A stretch of 64,000 nucleotides of DNA from positions 1-64,000 of the forward strand of contig CANQVT010000005.1 in NCBI GenBank assembly GCA_947627365.1, in the 5' to 3' direction. The notes below the pieces were generated by a model. It was given only the letters and a program-made list of their open reading frames with translations. It did no database searches and was not told the DNA's origin. Positions 18,114 to 27,986 of the stretch are shown in pieces. The DNA comes from an uncultured Lachnospiraceae bacterium (GTDB lineage Bacteria > Bacillota > Clostridia > Lachnospirales > Lachnospiraceae). Made by a program: the position numbers and the translations under genes. Every line of letters begins with the position of its first letter. Positions within the stretch are counted from its first letter, which is position 1.

Positions 18114-19817
18114 TTGAGTACAAATACGATAGATGCTTCGATGTGCGCCAGAATGTTTCTGGCCGGAGCGAAGAACCTGGAATCGAAAAAGGAATGGATC
18201 AATGAGCTGAACGTGTTCCCTGTGCCGGACGGAGATACCGGTACCAACATGACGCTCACGATCATGTCCGCTGCGAAGGAGGTCGCTGCGCTTGAGGAGC
18301 TTTCGATGGATACGTTCGCGAAGGCGGTGTCCTCTGGTTCCCTGCGTGGGGCGAGAGGCAATTCGGGCGTCATCCTGTCTCAGCTTTTGAGGGGTTTCAC
18401 GAAGGTGATCCGCAGTGAGAAGGAGATCAATACTGCCGTACTTGCGGCGTCCTTTCAGAAGGCGGTGGAGACTGCGTACAAGGCGGTTATGAAGCCGAAG
18501 GAGGGCACGATCCTCACGGTGGCGAAGGGCGCGGCAGACCGCGCGGTCGAGCTTTTGGAGGAAAATCCGGACATTGAGATGGGGGCTCTGATCACGGACG
18601 TCATCGCGCGTGCGGAGGAGGTTCTGGAAAAGACCCCGGAGATGCTTCCGGTTCTCAAGGAGGCAGGCGTGGTCGACTCCGGCGGACAGGGGCTTGTACA
18701 GGTGCTCAAGGGCGCGTTTGACGCGTATCTTGGCAGGGAGACCGACTACGAGCTGGATCTTCAGGCCGGGAGCGGGAGCGCGACGAGCGCCGCGGGCGCG
18801 AAGGCAGAGCCGGTCGAGGCAGATATCCGATTCGGATACTGTACAGAATTTATCATTATGCTGGAGAAAGAATATACGCACGAGACGGAGCTCGACTTCA
18901 AGGCATTTCTCGAATCAATCGGAGATTCGATCGTGGTCGTCTCGGACGATGGTATTGTGAAGGTGCATGTGCACACGAACGATCCAGGTCTTGCGATCCA
19001 GCGCGCGCTCACCTATGGCTCTCTGACGAGCATGAAGATTGATAATATGCGCGAGGAGCACCATGAGAAGGTGATACGTGAGGCAGAGCGCCAGGCGGCT
19101 GAGACAGCATCTGCTGAGGAAAGCCGGCAGGAGACGCAGGCGGCTCCTGCAGAGCTCAAGGAGACGGGTTTCATCTCCGTGTCGATCGGGGAAGGGATTG
19201 CAGATATCTTTCGGGATCTCGGCGTGGACTATCTGATCGAGGGCGGGCAGACCATGAATCCAAGTACGGAGGATATGCTGAACGCGATCGAGAAGGTAAA
19301 TGCGAAGAACATTTTCATCCTGCCGAACAATAAAAACATCATCCTCGCGGCGAATCAGGCGCGAGATCTGACTGAGGATAAGAATATCATCGTTGTGCCG
19401 ACAAAGACGGTGCCGCAGGGGATTACGGCCGTGATTAATTTTGTGCCGGAGAAATCTCCGGAGGAGAACGCCGCAGTGATGGAGGAGGAGATCGCCCGCG
19501 TAAAGACCGGCCAGCTCACCTATGCGGTGCGCGATACACATATCGATGACAAGACGATTCAGGCTGGCGACATCATGGGAGTCGGAGACCACTCGATTCT
19601 CGCAGTCGGTAAGGATATCCTTCCGGTGGCGGAGGAGACCGTCGCGCTGATGGTGGACGAGGAGACCGAGCTGATCAGTATTTATTATGGCGAAGACATC
19701 AGCGAGGACGAGGCTTCCGTGCTCAGAGATAAGATCGAGGAGAAGTATCCGGAGTGTGACGTGGAGCTCAACTACGGCGGTCAGCCGATCTACTATTACA
19801 TCATTTCGGCTGAATAA
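18114..19817 (+). CDS. DAK2 domain-containing protein (YloV/FakA-like)
   Basis: NVFPVPDGDTGTNMTLT, RGARGNSGVILSQLLRGF; TTG start at 18114 after AAGGAGGAG. Confidence 0.93.
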   Translation: MSTNTIDASMCARMFLAGAKNLESKKEWINELNVFPVPDGDTGTNMTLTIMSAAKEVAALEELSMDTFAKAVSSGSLRGARGNSGVILSQLLRGFTKVIRSEKEINTAVLAASFQKAVETAYKAVMKPKEGTILTVAKGAADRAVELLEENPDIEMGALITDVIARAEEVLEKTPEMLPVLKEAGVVDSGGQGLVQVLKGAFDAYLGRETDYELDLQAGSGSATSAAGAKAEPVEADIRFGYCTEFIIMLEKEYTHETELDFKAFLESIGDSIVVVSDDGIVKVHVHTNDPGLAIQRALTYGSLTSMKIDNMREEHHEKVIREAERQAAETASAEESRQETQAAPAELKETGFISVSIGEGIADIFRDLGVDYLIEGGQTMNPSTEDMLNAIEKVNAKNIFILPNNKNIILAANQARDLTEDKNIIVVPTKTVPQGITAVINFVPEKSPEENAAVMEEEIARVKTGQLTYAVRDTHIDDKTIQAGDIMGVGDHSILAVGKDILPVAEETVALMVDEETELISIYYGEDISEDEASVLRDKIEEKYPECDVELNYGGQPIYYYIISAE

Positions 19818-19832
19818 CTGCTGTGTGCAGGC

Positions 19833-21905
19833 ATGGGGGTTACTATGGATCTGGAATCTTCTCTCGACGTTCTCAAGGGCGTTGGTGAAAAGACAAGACT
19901 GACGTTTGCAAAAGCAGGGATCGGGAATCTGAGCGAGCTGATCGGATACTATCCGCGCGCTTACGAGCGTTTTGGGAAGCCGGTCGCAATCCGCACTCTG
20001 ACAGAGGGCGAAGTGGCCGCTGTCGAGGCGCAGTTGACCGATTCGATCGCTACGCGGCATGTGCGTGGACTTTCTATTTCCACTGCAATGTGCAGCGACG
20101 GAAGCGACCTGCTTGCGCTGACCTGGTTCAATATGCCATATCTTAAGAATGCGATCCGGGCCGGGGTTCCCTATGTGTTTCGGGGAAGAGTGAAAATGAG
20201 AGGACAGCGGCTGCTCATCGAGCAGCCTGCTGTTTTTCGCGTAGAGCAATATGCCGGGATGGAGGATGCGCTGCTCCCGGTCTATCCGCTTGTCAAGGGT
20301 CTGACAGGCAGCATGATACAGAAGGCGGTTCGCCAGGTAGTCATGGCGAAGAGCCTTTTGCGGGAGTATATGCCACGGGAAATCAGGGAGACGTACCAGC
20401 TTGCGGAATACAATTTTGCGGCGACACAAATCCATTTTCCGGATGATGAGCATGCTTTGATGCTGGCAAGGCGAAGACTCGTATTTGACGAATTCTTTTT
20501 CTTCCTATTGCAGCTGCGTTTCCTGAAGTCGAGGCGAGAGGTTGCGCGGAGCAGCCATCAGATTCGCCCGTCGAGGATGGCGGAAAAGCTGCTTCAAAGC
20601 CTTCCGTACGAGCTTACAAACGCGCAGAAAAAGGTCTGGACAGAGATTGAGCGGGAATTGCAGGGAAATACGGTGATGGCGCGGCTGATTCAGGGAGACG
20701 TGGGCTCTGGCAAGACGATCGTGGCGATCCTTGTGCTTTTGAGCGTGGCGGAAGAAGGGTATCAGGGAGCCTTGATGGCGCCGACCGAGGTGCTGGCCCG
20801 CCAGCACTATGAATCGCTGACAGGACTGATAAGTGAAAATGGATTTCCGCTGGAAGCCGTGCTTTTGACTGGCTCTATGACAGCCCGGCAGAAGCGCGAA
20901 GCATATGAGAAAATCGAATCCGGTGAGGCCTCTATTGTCGTCGGCACGCACGCGTTGATTCAGCAGAAGGTGGTATACAAAAATCTCGCGCTTGTCATCA
21001 CGGACGAGCAACACCGCTTCGGTGTCAGGCAGCGTGAGATGCTGGCACAGAAGGGAGATACGCCTCACACGATTGTCATGAGCGCGACGCCGATTCCGCG
21101 GACGCTCGCCGTAATTCTCTATGGCGATCTGGATATCTCAGTGATCGATGAGATGCCGGCAAATCGATTGCCGGTCAAAAGCTGTGTCGTGGACACAAAA
21201 TTCCGTGGGAAATCCTACGAGCAGATCTGGAAGGAAGTAGAGAAAGGCCATCAGGCTTACGTAATCTGCCCGATGGTGGAGGAGAGCGAGACTTCAGAGG
21301 AGACGGAGAATGTCGTCGAATATACAGAAAAGCTGCGCAATGTCCTTCCCCTGGGAATTGTAGTCGAGTATCTGCACGGGAAGATGAAGCCGTCCGAGAA
21401 GAATGAGATTATGGAGCGTTTCCTGAAAAACGAGATCCAGGTGCTTGTCTCTACAACCGTCGTAGAGGTCGGCGTCAACGTGCCGAATGCAACGGTCATG
21501 CTGATCGAGAATTCCGAGCGATTCGGTCTGGCGCAGCTTCACCAGCTGCGTGGCCGCGTGGGGCGAGGGGATGCGCAGTCCTACTGTATATTCATGCACA
21601 CGCTGGATGGAAAGCAGATCAGGCAGCGCCTTGATATTTTGTGCAAATCAAACGATGGCTTTGAGATCGCCAACCGGGATATGCAGCTGCGCGGCCCCGG
21701 AGATCTCTTCGGCGTACGGCAAAGCGGTATGCTTGACTTTGTTCTCGCGGATATCTATTCTGATGCAGAGGTGCTCCAAAAAGCCAACGAAGCCGTCGGA
21801 GAGCTTTTGATAAAGGATCCGGAGCTTGCATTGCCGGAGCACCAGGGTCTCAGAAATCATTATGAGCGGCTCGTGCGGCAGCAGAGCGATCAGCTGAATC
21901 TCTAG
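19833..21905 (+). CDS. recG: ATP-dependent DNA helicase RecG
   Basis: LIQGDVGSGKTIVA, TDEQHRFGVRQR, MSATPIPRTLA. Confidence 0.97.
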   Translation: MGVTMDLESSLDVLKGVGEKTRLTFAKAGIGNLSELIGYYPRAYERFGKPVAIRTLTEGEVAAVEAQLTDSIATRHVRGLSISTAMCSDGSDLLALTWFNMPYLKNAIRAGVPYVFRGRVKMRGQRLLIEQPAVFRVEQYAGMEDALLPVYPLVKGLTGSMIQKAVRQVVMAKSLLREYMPREIRETYQLAEYNFAATQIHFPDDEHALMLARRRLVFDEFFFFLLQLRFLKSRREVARSSHQIRPSRMAEKLLQSLPYELTNAQKKVWTEIERELQGNTVMARLIQGDVGSGKTIVAILVLLSVAEEGYQGALMAPTEVLARQHYESLTGLISENGFPLEAVLLTGSMTARQKREAYEKIESGEASIVVGTHALIQQKVVYKNLALVITDEQHRFGVRQREMLAQKGDTPHTIVMSATPIPRTLAVILYGDLDISVIDEMPANRLPVKSCVVDTKFRGKSYEQIWKEVEKGHQAYVICPMVEESETSEETENVVEYTEKLRNVLPLGIVVEYLHGKMKPSEKNEIMERFLKNEIQVLVSTTVVEVGVNVPNATVMLIENSERFGLAQLHQLRGRVGRGDAQSYCIFMHTLDGKQIRQRLDILCKSNDGFEIANRDMQLRGPGDLFGVRQSGMLDFVLADIYSDAEVLQKANEAVGELLIKDPELALPEHQGLRNHYERLVRQQSDQLNL

Positions 21906-22011
21906 GGACATCCGAATAGAAGCTACAAAGGGAATTCAGATAGGAAGCATAGAAAAACTCAGAAAGAAGCGCAAAAGAGGCATAGACAAAAGCACAGACA
22001 GGAGAACAGAC

Positions 22012-23466
22012 ATGAGAAAAGGATTTGATAATCAGAGATACCTCAGCATGCAGTCCGAGAAAATCAAAGAGCGTATCGGCATGTTTGACAACAAGCTCTA
22101 CCTGGAATTTGGAGGAAAGCTGTTTGACGACTACCATGCGTCCCGTGTTCTGCCGGGATTCGAACCGTCAAGCAAGCTTCAGATGCTGCTTCAGCTTTCC
22201 TCCCAGGCGGAGGTTCTGATTGTAATTAACGCAGAGGATATCGAGAAGAACAAGGTGCGCGCTGACCTTGGCATCACCTACGATCTCGACGTTCTGCGGC
22301 TGATTGAGGTCTACCGCAGCCACGGCCTGTATGTGGGAAGCGTTGTGCTGACGCACTATAGTGGACAGACGCTTGCAGACGCATTCCGCAGCCGGCTGGA
22401 AAAGCAGGGCATCGCCGTCTACTGTCATTATCTGATTGAGGGCTATCCGAAGAATGTTGCACTGATCGTCAGCGATGAGGGCTATGGGCGCAACGACTAC
22501 GTGAAGACGACACGGCCGCTCGTTGTCGTGACTGCACCGGGACCGGGCAGCGGCAAGATGGCGACCTGTCTTTCCCAGCTTTATCATGAGCACAAGCGCG
22601 GCATCCGCGCCGGCTACGCAAAGTTTGAGACCTTTCCGATCTGGAATCTTCCGCTGTCCCATCCGGTCAATCTGGCCTATGAGGCGGCTACGGCGGATCT
22701 GAAGGACGTCAACATGATCGATCCTTTCCACCTGAGCGCATATGGGATCTCCACGGTCAATTACAACCGCGACATCGAGATCTTTCCAGTGCTGAGTGCG
22801 ATTTTTGAGCGGATTTACGGTACGAGTCCGTACAAGTCCCCGACGGATATGGGAGTCAATATGGCAGGCTACTGCATCGCAGACGACGAGCTGTGCTGTG
22901 AGGCGTCGCGCCAGGAGATCATCCGGCGTTATTATGAGTCGATGATCCGCAAGGCTGACATGGTAGCCACGGAGGACGAGCTGGCGAAGATCGAATTTCT
23001 GATGCAGCAGCTCTCCATTACCTGGAAGGATCGCCCTTGCGCCCTTGCGGCAAACAAACGCGCTGCGGTACAGCAGGTTCCCTGCGCGGCCATCGAGCTC
23101 GACGACGGACAGGTTGTCACCGGAAAGACTTCACAGCTTCTCGGCCCTTGCTCGGCCGTGCTTCTGAATGCGCTGAAAGTTGTCGCCGGGATCGAGCATG
23201 AGCTTCCGCTGATTTCCCACAAGGCGCTCGTCCCGATCCAGACGCTGAAGACGCAGTATTTCGGCAGTCGGAATCCACGCCTGCACACGGATGAGACGCT
23301 GATCGCGCTCTCGATCAGCGCCTCGGAAAACAAAGATGCAGGAAAAGCTCTGGAAGCGCTTGGACGTCTGCGCGGTTGCCAGCTTCACTGCTCCTCGCGG
23401 CTGTCCAAGGTGGATCTGAACACGCTGCGCAAATTGGGATTGAATGTTACGATGGAGCCGTCGTGA
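22012..23466 (+). CDS. DUF1846 domain-containing protein
   Basis: KGFDNQRYLSMQSEKIKERIGMFDNKLYLEFGGKLFDDYHASRVLPGF; full length 484 aa. Confidence 0.93.
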   Translation: MRKGFDNQRYLSMQSEKIKERIGMFDNKLYLEFGGKLFDDYHASRVLPGFEPSSKLQMLLQLSSQAEVLIVINAEDIEKNKVRADLGITYDLDVLRLIEVYRSHGLYVGSVVLTHYSGQTLADAFRSRLEKQGIAVYCHYLIEGYPKNVALIVSDEGYGRNDYVKTTRPLVVVTAPGPGSGKMATCLSQLYHEHKRGIRAGYAKFETFPIWNLPLSHPVNLAYEAATADLKDVNMIDPFHLSAYGISTVNYNRDIEIFPVLSAIFERIYGTSPYKSPTDMGVNMAGYCIADDELCCEASRQEIIRRYYESMIRKADMVATEDELAKIEFLMQQLSITWKDRPCALAANKRAAVQQVPCAAIELDDGQVVTGKTSQLLGPCSAVLLNALKVVAGIEHELPLISHKALVPIQTLKTQYFGSRNPRLHTDETLIALSISASENKDAGKALEALGRLRGCQLHCSSRLSKVDLNTLRKLGLNVTMEPS

Positions 23467-23646
23467 GGAGACTGTTTTGTATATATAACCAACAATTTTT
23501 GCTGTTTTGTCATAAATTTTGTTAAATTATGGCTTGCAATATGCGCAATAATGAGATATGATGCAAATGGTAGAACATAATGTCTGTGTTATGCTAGATT
23601 TCAGCACAGATAGATGATACACTTTCAATTTTTTGAGGAGGAAATT

Positions 23647-24027
23647 ATGAGAACCAAAAAGACAGTAACGGAAACTACTACCCCTGCAAAGATAGAAGAC
23701 AAGGTCGCAGAGGTGAAGAAGGAAACCGCGAAGCCGGAGACGAAGAAGGAGACCGCTAAGTCGACAGAGAAGAAGACTGCGATCAAGAAAACGGCCATCA
23801 AGAAGACAGCCGCCAGGAAATCTGCTGTAAAAGAGACGATATATCTTCAGTATCTTGGCAAGGAGATCAATAAAGACGACGTGGTAAAGAGCGTCAAGGA
23901 TGTCTGGACAAAGCAGCTGAAGAGGAAAGTCGGCGAGCTGCAGTCGATCGATCTGTATCTCAAGCCGGAAGAGAACGCTGTATACTATGTGATCAACGGC
24001 GAGGAGACCGGCAGCCTCAATATTTGA
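23647..24027 (+). CDS. DUF6465-like protein with Lys/Ala-rich N-terminus
   Basis: KETIYLQYLGKEINKDDVVKSVKDVWTKQ...LQSIDLYLKPEENAVYYVINGEETGSLNI; SD GAGGAGG. Confidence 0.7.
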   Translation: MRTKKTVTETTTPAKIEDKVAEVKKETAKPETKKETAKSTEKKTAIKKTAIKKTAARKSAVKETIYLQYLGKEINKDDVVKSVKDVWTKQLKRKVGELQSIDLYLKPEENAVYYVINGEETGSLNI

Positions 24028-24044
24028 GTCCAAGCAAATTAAAA

Positions 24045-24073
24045 GGGTGTTGCGCAATGGCAGCACCCTTTTT
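24045..24073. terminator. bidirectional terminator between convergent genes
   Basis: GGGTGTTGC/GCAGCACCC stem flanked by A-run and T-run. Confidence 0.85.
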
Positions 24074-24077
24074 CTTT

Positions 24078-24494
24078 TCAGAAATCTTTTGATCGGATAT
24101 TCAGCCTCCAGTCCATGTCTCCGCGCGCAAGCCCAAGCACCAGGGACTCGGCCGTAGCGATATTTGTCGCGATCGGGATATTGTACTGGTCGCAACAGCG
24201 GGAGATCGCAAAGATGTCCGGCGCATTCGGGCTGGTCATCAGCGGGTTGTAGAAGAAAATCACCATGTCCATGCTGTTCCGCTCAATCATATCAATAAAC
24301 TGTTTGTCTCCGCCTACACTGCCGGGCAGGAATTTATAAACCTTCAGATTCGTGACATCTTCGATCCTCCTCCCGGTAATACCGGTGGCATAAAGATCAT
24401 GTTTCGATAAAATATACTTGTAAGCGAGACAAAAATTCTCCATCAAAACCTTTTTGCTGTTATGTGCGATTAGTCCTATATTCATCTCTTTCAC
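24078..24494 (-). CDS. mgsA: methylglyoxal synthase
   Basis: IGLIAHNSKKVLMENFC...LPGSVGGDKQFIDMIERNSMDMVIFFYNPL. Confidence 0.95.
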   Translation of the reverse strand: MKEMNIGLIAHNSKKVLMENFCLAYKYILSKHDLYATGITGRRIEDVTNLKVYKFLPGSVGGDKQFIDMIERNSMDMVIFFYNPLMTSPNAPDIFAISRCCDQYNIPIATNIATAESLVLGLARGDMDWRLNIRSKDF

Positions 24495-24709
24495 CTTTCA
24501 AGTAAATTTTCACAAATATAGTATAGCAAAAATTTCTAAAAAAGCAATCTGTTTTATATTTTTTTTAGAAAAAATGACAAGAACGTGATTTGAAGGAATT
24601 ACCAGTTTATAAGGAACTCAGCTGCATATACTAGAAGTGCAGCAAAAAAAGCTGCTGAACAATAAATCGACAGATAAAACAGAAAATGTAAACAAAGGAG
24701 GCGTTTTAA

Positions 24710-24955
24710 ATGTCAACATCTAACACAACAGCAGTACCGGAAGCAAAGGGTGCATTGGATCGTTTCAAATTTGAGGTTGCAAACGAGCTGGGCGTGCCGC
24801 TTACGGACGGCTACAACGGAAACCTTACCTCCAAGCAGAACGGTTCTGTAGGTGGATATATGGTCAAGAAGATGATTGAGGCGCAGGAGCGCCAGATGTC
24901 CGGCACCAGCCAGATGTCCGGCATGAGCCAGACTTCCGGCAGCACGATGCTGTAA
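24710..24955 (+). CDS. alpha/beta-type small acid-soluble spore protein
   Basis: ALDRFKFEVANELGVPLTDGYNGNLTSKQNGSVGGYMVKKMIEAQE. Confidence 0.95.
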   Translation: MSTSNTTAVPEAKGALDRFKFEVANELGVPLTDGYNGNLTSKQNGSVGGYMVKKMIEAQERQMSGTSQMSGMSQTSGSTML

Positions 24956-24995
24956 ACATTTTCAGTCTGAAGCAAGCTGACGAAAAAAGGAAAAC

Positions 24996-25031
24996 AAAAA
25001 GGGATGCTGTGTAAAAGCAGCATCCTTTTTT
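24996..25031 (+). terminator. rho-independent terminator of the SASP gene
   Basis: GGATGCTG (25002-25009)/CAGCATCC (25018-25025) followed by T6. Confidence 0.85.
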
Positions 25032-25211
25032 GACATACATTGAGGCGGAAAACAGACGTTTGATATTGACAGCCGCAAATGAAATCTTTATAATGATTGC
25101 GAATTGTGACGGATGAGATTTGCAGAATATGCCGAACGCCGCGCAACCCGATGCGATGAGGATTCGGGTCGGACATCGGGTGGACACTGCGGGGACGACA
25201 GGAGACGATGG

Positions 25212-25781
25212 ATGAGAGTGATCGCAGGAAAGGCGCGGAGACTTCCGCTTAAGACGGTTCCTGGACAGGACACCAGGCCGACGACGGATCGAATCAAGGA
25301 GACGCTGTTTAATATTTTGCAAGGAGATCTGGAGGGAATACGATTTCTGGATCTTTTCAGCGGAAGCGGAGGGATCGGCATCGAGGCATTGAGCCGCGGA
25401 GCGAAATACGCTTGTTTCGTGGAATCGGCGCGTGCGGCTGCGGACTGTATTCGTGCCAACCTGGCTTTTACGCATCTTACAGAGCAGGCGGACGTCATGC
25501 AGCGGGATGTTCTGTCGGCGCTTGCAAGCCTGGAGGGACAGGAGGCGTTTCAGATCATTTTTATGGATCCCCCCTATGGCAGGGAGTTGGAGCGCCTGGT
25601 GCTTGAGACGATCGCCCGGGGCAGGCCGTCCTTCGTGGCGGAGGACACGACGATCATCGTCGAAGCTGATCTCAGGACAGACTTTTCTTATGCTGAGGCG
25701 CTCGGATATGAGATTCTGCGTGAAAAAGAATACAAGACAAACAAGCATGTCTTTCTGAGATTTGCGGAGGGAAGCGAATGA
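25212..25781 (+). CDS. rsmD: 16S rRNA (guanine(966)-N(2))-methyltransferase RsmD
   Basis: [45 protein letters not shown]. Confidence 0.95.
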   Translation: MRVIAGKARRLPLKTVPGQDTRPTTDRIKETLFNILQGDLEGIRFLDLFSGSGGIGIEALSRGAKYACFVESARAAADCIRANLAFTHLTEQADVMQRDVLSALASLEGQEAFQIIFMDPPYGRELERLVLETIARGRPSFVAEDTTIIVEADLRTDFSYAEALGYEILREKEYKTNKHVFLRFAEGSE

Positions 25782-26278
25782 AACGTGCAGTATATCCGGG
25801 CAGCTTTGACCCGGTTACGAAGGGACATCTCGACATTATTGAGCGTGCAGCGGCGCTGGTAGACGAGTTAATTGTCGGAGTTTTGAATAATAATGCAAAA
25901 ATACCGTTGTTTTCTGTCGAAGAACGTGTTAATATGTTAGTCGAAGCAACTGGACACATACCGAATATTCGCATAGAATCCTTTTCCGGCTTGTCTGTCG
26001 ACTTTGTCAAAAGCTGTAATGCAAAGTTCATCGTGCGTGGCCTGCGCGCGGTTACGGACTTTGAGTACGAGCTGCAGATGGCGCAGACGAACCGGAGCAT
26101 TGATCGTGGGATCGATACACTTTTCTTCACGACGGCACTTCAATATGCGTATATCAGCTCGACGATCGTTAAGGAAGTGGCCTGGTACGGAGGGGATATC
26201 TCCGGTTTTGTCCCGGAGAGCGTAGTGGGTCACATACAGCGCAGAATTTCGGAGAAACAGAGGGAAAACAAAGTATAA
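25778..26278 (+). CDS. coaD: pantetheine-phosphate adenylyltransferase
   Basis: [40 protein letters not shown]. Confidence 0.97.
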   Translation: MKRAVYPGSFDPVTKGHLDIIERAAALVDELIVGVLNNNAKIPLFSVEERVNMLVEATGHIPNIRIESFSGLSVDFVKSCNAKFIVRGLRAVTDFEYELQMAQTNRSIDRGIDTLFFTTALQYAYISSTIVKEVAWYGGDISGFVPESVVGHIQRRISEKQRENKV

Positions 26279-26305
26279 ATAATCAAGAGGTAAGGAGAAA
26301 AAGTT

Positions 26306-26908
26306 ATGAGCAGTAGAATCGAACAAATTATTGAAGAGATCGAAGAGTTTATTGACAGCTGTAAGTTCCAGCCGCTTTCCTCGACCAAGATCGTCGTGAA
26401 CAAGGAAGAGCTCGAGGAGCTTCTGCGCGAGCTCCGCATGAAGACGCCGGATGAGATCAAGCGTTATCAGAAGATCATCAGCAACAAGGACGCGATCCTT
26501 GAGGACGCACAGACAAAGGCGGACAATATCATCGCAGAGGCACAGGCGCAGGCGCAGAAGATCGTCAGCGAGAGCGAGGTCATGCAGGTGGCGCTCCAGC
26601 AGTCGAATCAGCTGATTGAGCAGACGAACGCGCAGGCGCAGGAGATTATGGACAAGGCGACCGAGGATTCCAACAGCATCCGCATGAATGCAATCCGCTA
26701 CACGGACGAGATGCTGGAGAATCTGGAGAAGATCATGAGCCACACGATTGACTCCGCGGGCACGAAGTACAACAACTTTATCAATTCGATCCAGTCGTGC
26801 TACGATATCGTGAGCAAGAACCGTTCGGAGCTTTCACCGCAGGCAGAGCCGTCGAGCTACACGACGGTTCCAGAGTCGGATTCAGAGGAGACAAAAGCGG
26901 GCGAATAG
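26306..26908 (+). CDS. coiled-coil ATPase-subunit-like/DivIVA-like conserved protein
   Basis: Long Ala/Glu/Gln helix AKADNIIAEAQAQAQKIVSESEVMQ; between coaD and ylbJ. Confidence 0.7.
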   Translation: MSSRIEQIIEEIEEFIDSCKFQPLSSTKIVVNKEELEELLRELRMKTPDEIKRYQKIISNKDAILEDAQTKADNIIAEAQAQAQKIVSESEVMQVALQQSNQLIEQTNAQAQEIMDKATEDSNSIRMNAIRYTDEMLENLEKIMSHTIDSAGTKYNNFINSIQSCYDIVSKNRSELSPQAEPSSYTTVPESDSEETKAGE

Positions 26909-27877
26909 GATAGACGCGAGAGCAAGGATTGCAGAGAGCAGGGTGATTTTCGCCCTGCTTTTTATATAGTGCAAAAGCAATCGACGATCCATCGCAGCGA
27001 TTGAGGCAGTCTGTGCCAGTGCGGACAGTCCGCCAAAGGCTCCAAGCATGGTCACGAGCAGGTACCGTGTGTAGAGCGGATACGAAGAACCGGCGATCAG
27101 ATGGACGCCGCTGCTGACTTCAATGCACGCAGTGAAAAAAAGAAGCAGCGGGTTTTTGACTGGAAGAAGCAGCATTGCTCCTGAGAGCAGGGAGAACATA
27201 ACAATATAGGCTCCCAGGCGCACCGTATTCTGGATCGTGTCGTAGATGCAGTCGTCGATTTGCCGAAAGATTTCCTGTACGTCATATTTGGAGGCCGAGA
27301 GCTGCGTTTTTGTGCCGGACGGGGACGTCCGGTAAGACGAAGGCATGTCATGTGGTTGCGCACTGCTCTGAAACGGATGATGGCGACGCAGGCCTCCGGA
27401 GCTGAAAAACCCGTACAGGAGCGCGGAGCCGAGAATATTGCAGAGAAAGAGCCCACCCCATGCGGGAAGCTGCATCTGGTCTGCGGCGAGAAAAGAGAGG
27501 ATAAAAGACGGACTTAGGTTGTTGACAAAGCCATATAGGACGTATGCTTCCTGTTCGCTGATCTTTCCCTGCTTTTGCAGGTCGCGGGTGACTTTTGCTC
27601 CCATTGGGAAGCCGCAGAGAAAACCGGTCAGGATTGCAAATGCTCCGTATTGCGAACAGCCAAATAAAAACTGAAAGGGTGCGCAGATCCGCGGAAGGAT
27701 TCGCTCCAGCAGATTGAAGCGAATCAAAAGGTTGCACAGAAGCATAAAGGGAAACAAAACCGGAAGCACAGAGCGGTACCACAAAAGCAGTCCTGCCCTT
27801 GCGTCGGAGAGCGCGCGCACTGGAAACAATAGAAGATAGAAAAGCAGAAAGAACAGGCTCCAGAATACTTTTTTCAT
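26882..27877 (-). CDS. ylbJ: sporulation integral membrane protein YlbJ (nucleoside-recognition domain)
   Basis: MKKVFWSLFFLLFYLLLFPVRALSDARAGLLLWYRSVLPVLFPFMLL...GFLCGFPMGAKV; start 27877 with SD CGGAGG; rsmD-coaD-ylbJ neighbourhood. Confidence 0.85.
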   Translation of the reverse strand: MKKVFWSLFFLLFYLLLFPVRALSDARAGLLLWYRSVLPVLFPFMLLCNLLIRFNLLERILPRICAPFQFLFGCSQYGAFAILTGFLCGFPMGAKVTRDLQKQGKISEQEAYVLYGFVNNLSPSFILSFLAADQMQLPAWGGLFLCNILGSALLYGFFSSGGLRRHHPFQSSAQPHDMPSSYRTSPSGTKTQLSASKYDVQEIFRQIDDCIYDTIQNTVRLGAYIVMFSLLSGAMLLLPVKNPLLLFFTACIEVSSGVHLIAGSSYPLYTRYLLVTMLGAFGGLSALAQTASIAAMDRRLLLHYIKSRAKITLLSAILALASILFARFCLL

Positions 27878-27905
27878 TTTGCCTCCGGAAAACAGCTGTT
27901 GTTGC

Positions 27906-27955
27906 ATCGTATGATTTTTCGGGAGGAAATATACGTGGCATAAGCGGCATATACT
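27906..27955. promoter_or_regulatory. Divergent sigma-E-like promoters with a shared -35 region
   Basis: Minus strand: GTATATT-N14-CATACGAT (27934-27906). Plus strand: AAATATA-N14-CATATACT (27927-27955). Confidence 0.6.
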
Positions 27956-27986
27956 GTTGGGAAAAACGAATCCGGAGCGCGCAAAG

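Noticed and set aside
21906-22010. Purine-rich degenerate repeats (AAGCATAGA/GGCATAGACA/AGCACAGACA) before the DUF1846 gene
   Set aside because: Too irregular to call a repeat; may be just low-complexity leader
24596-24633. sigma-G promoter upstream of the SASP gene (GAATTA ... CATATAC)
   Set aside because: Spacer of 23 nt and the -10 does not match CATNNTA; the true promoter could not be assigned by eye
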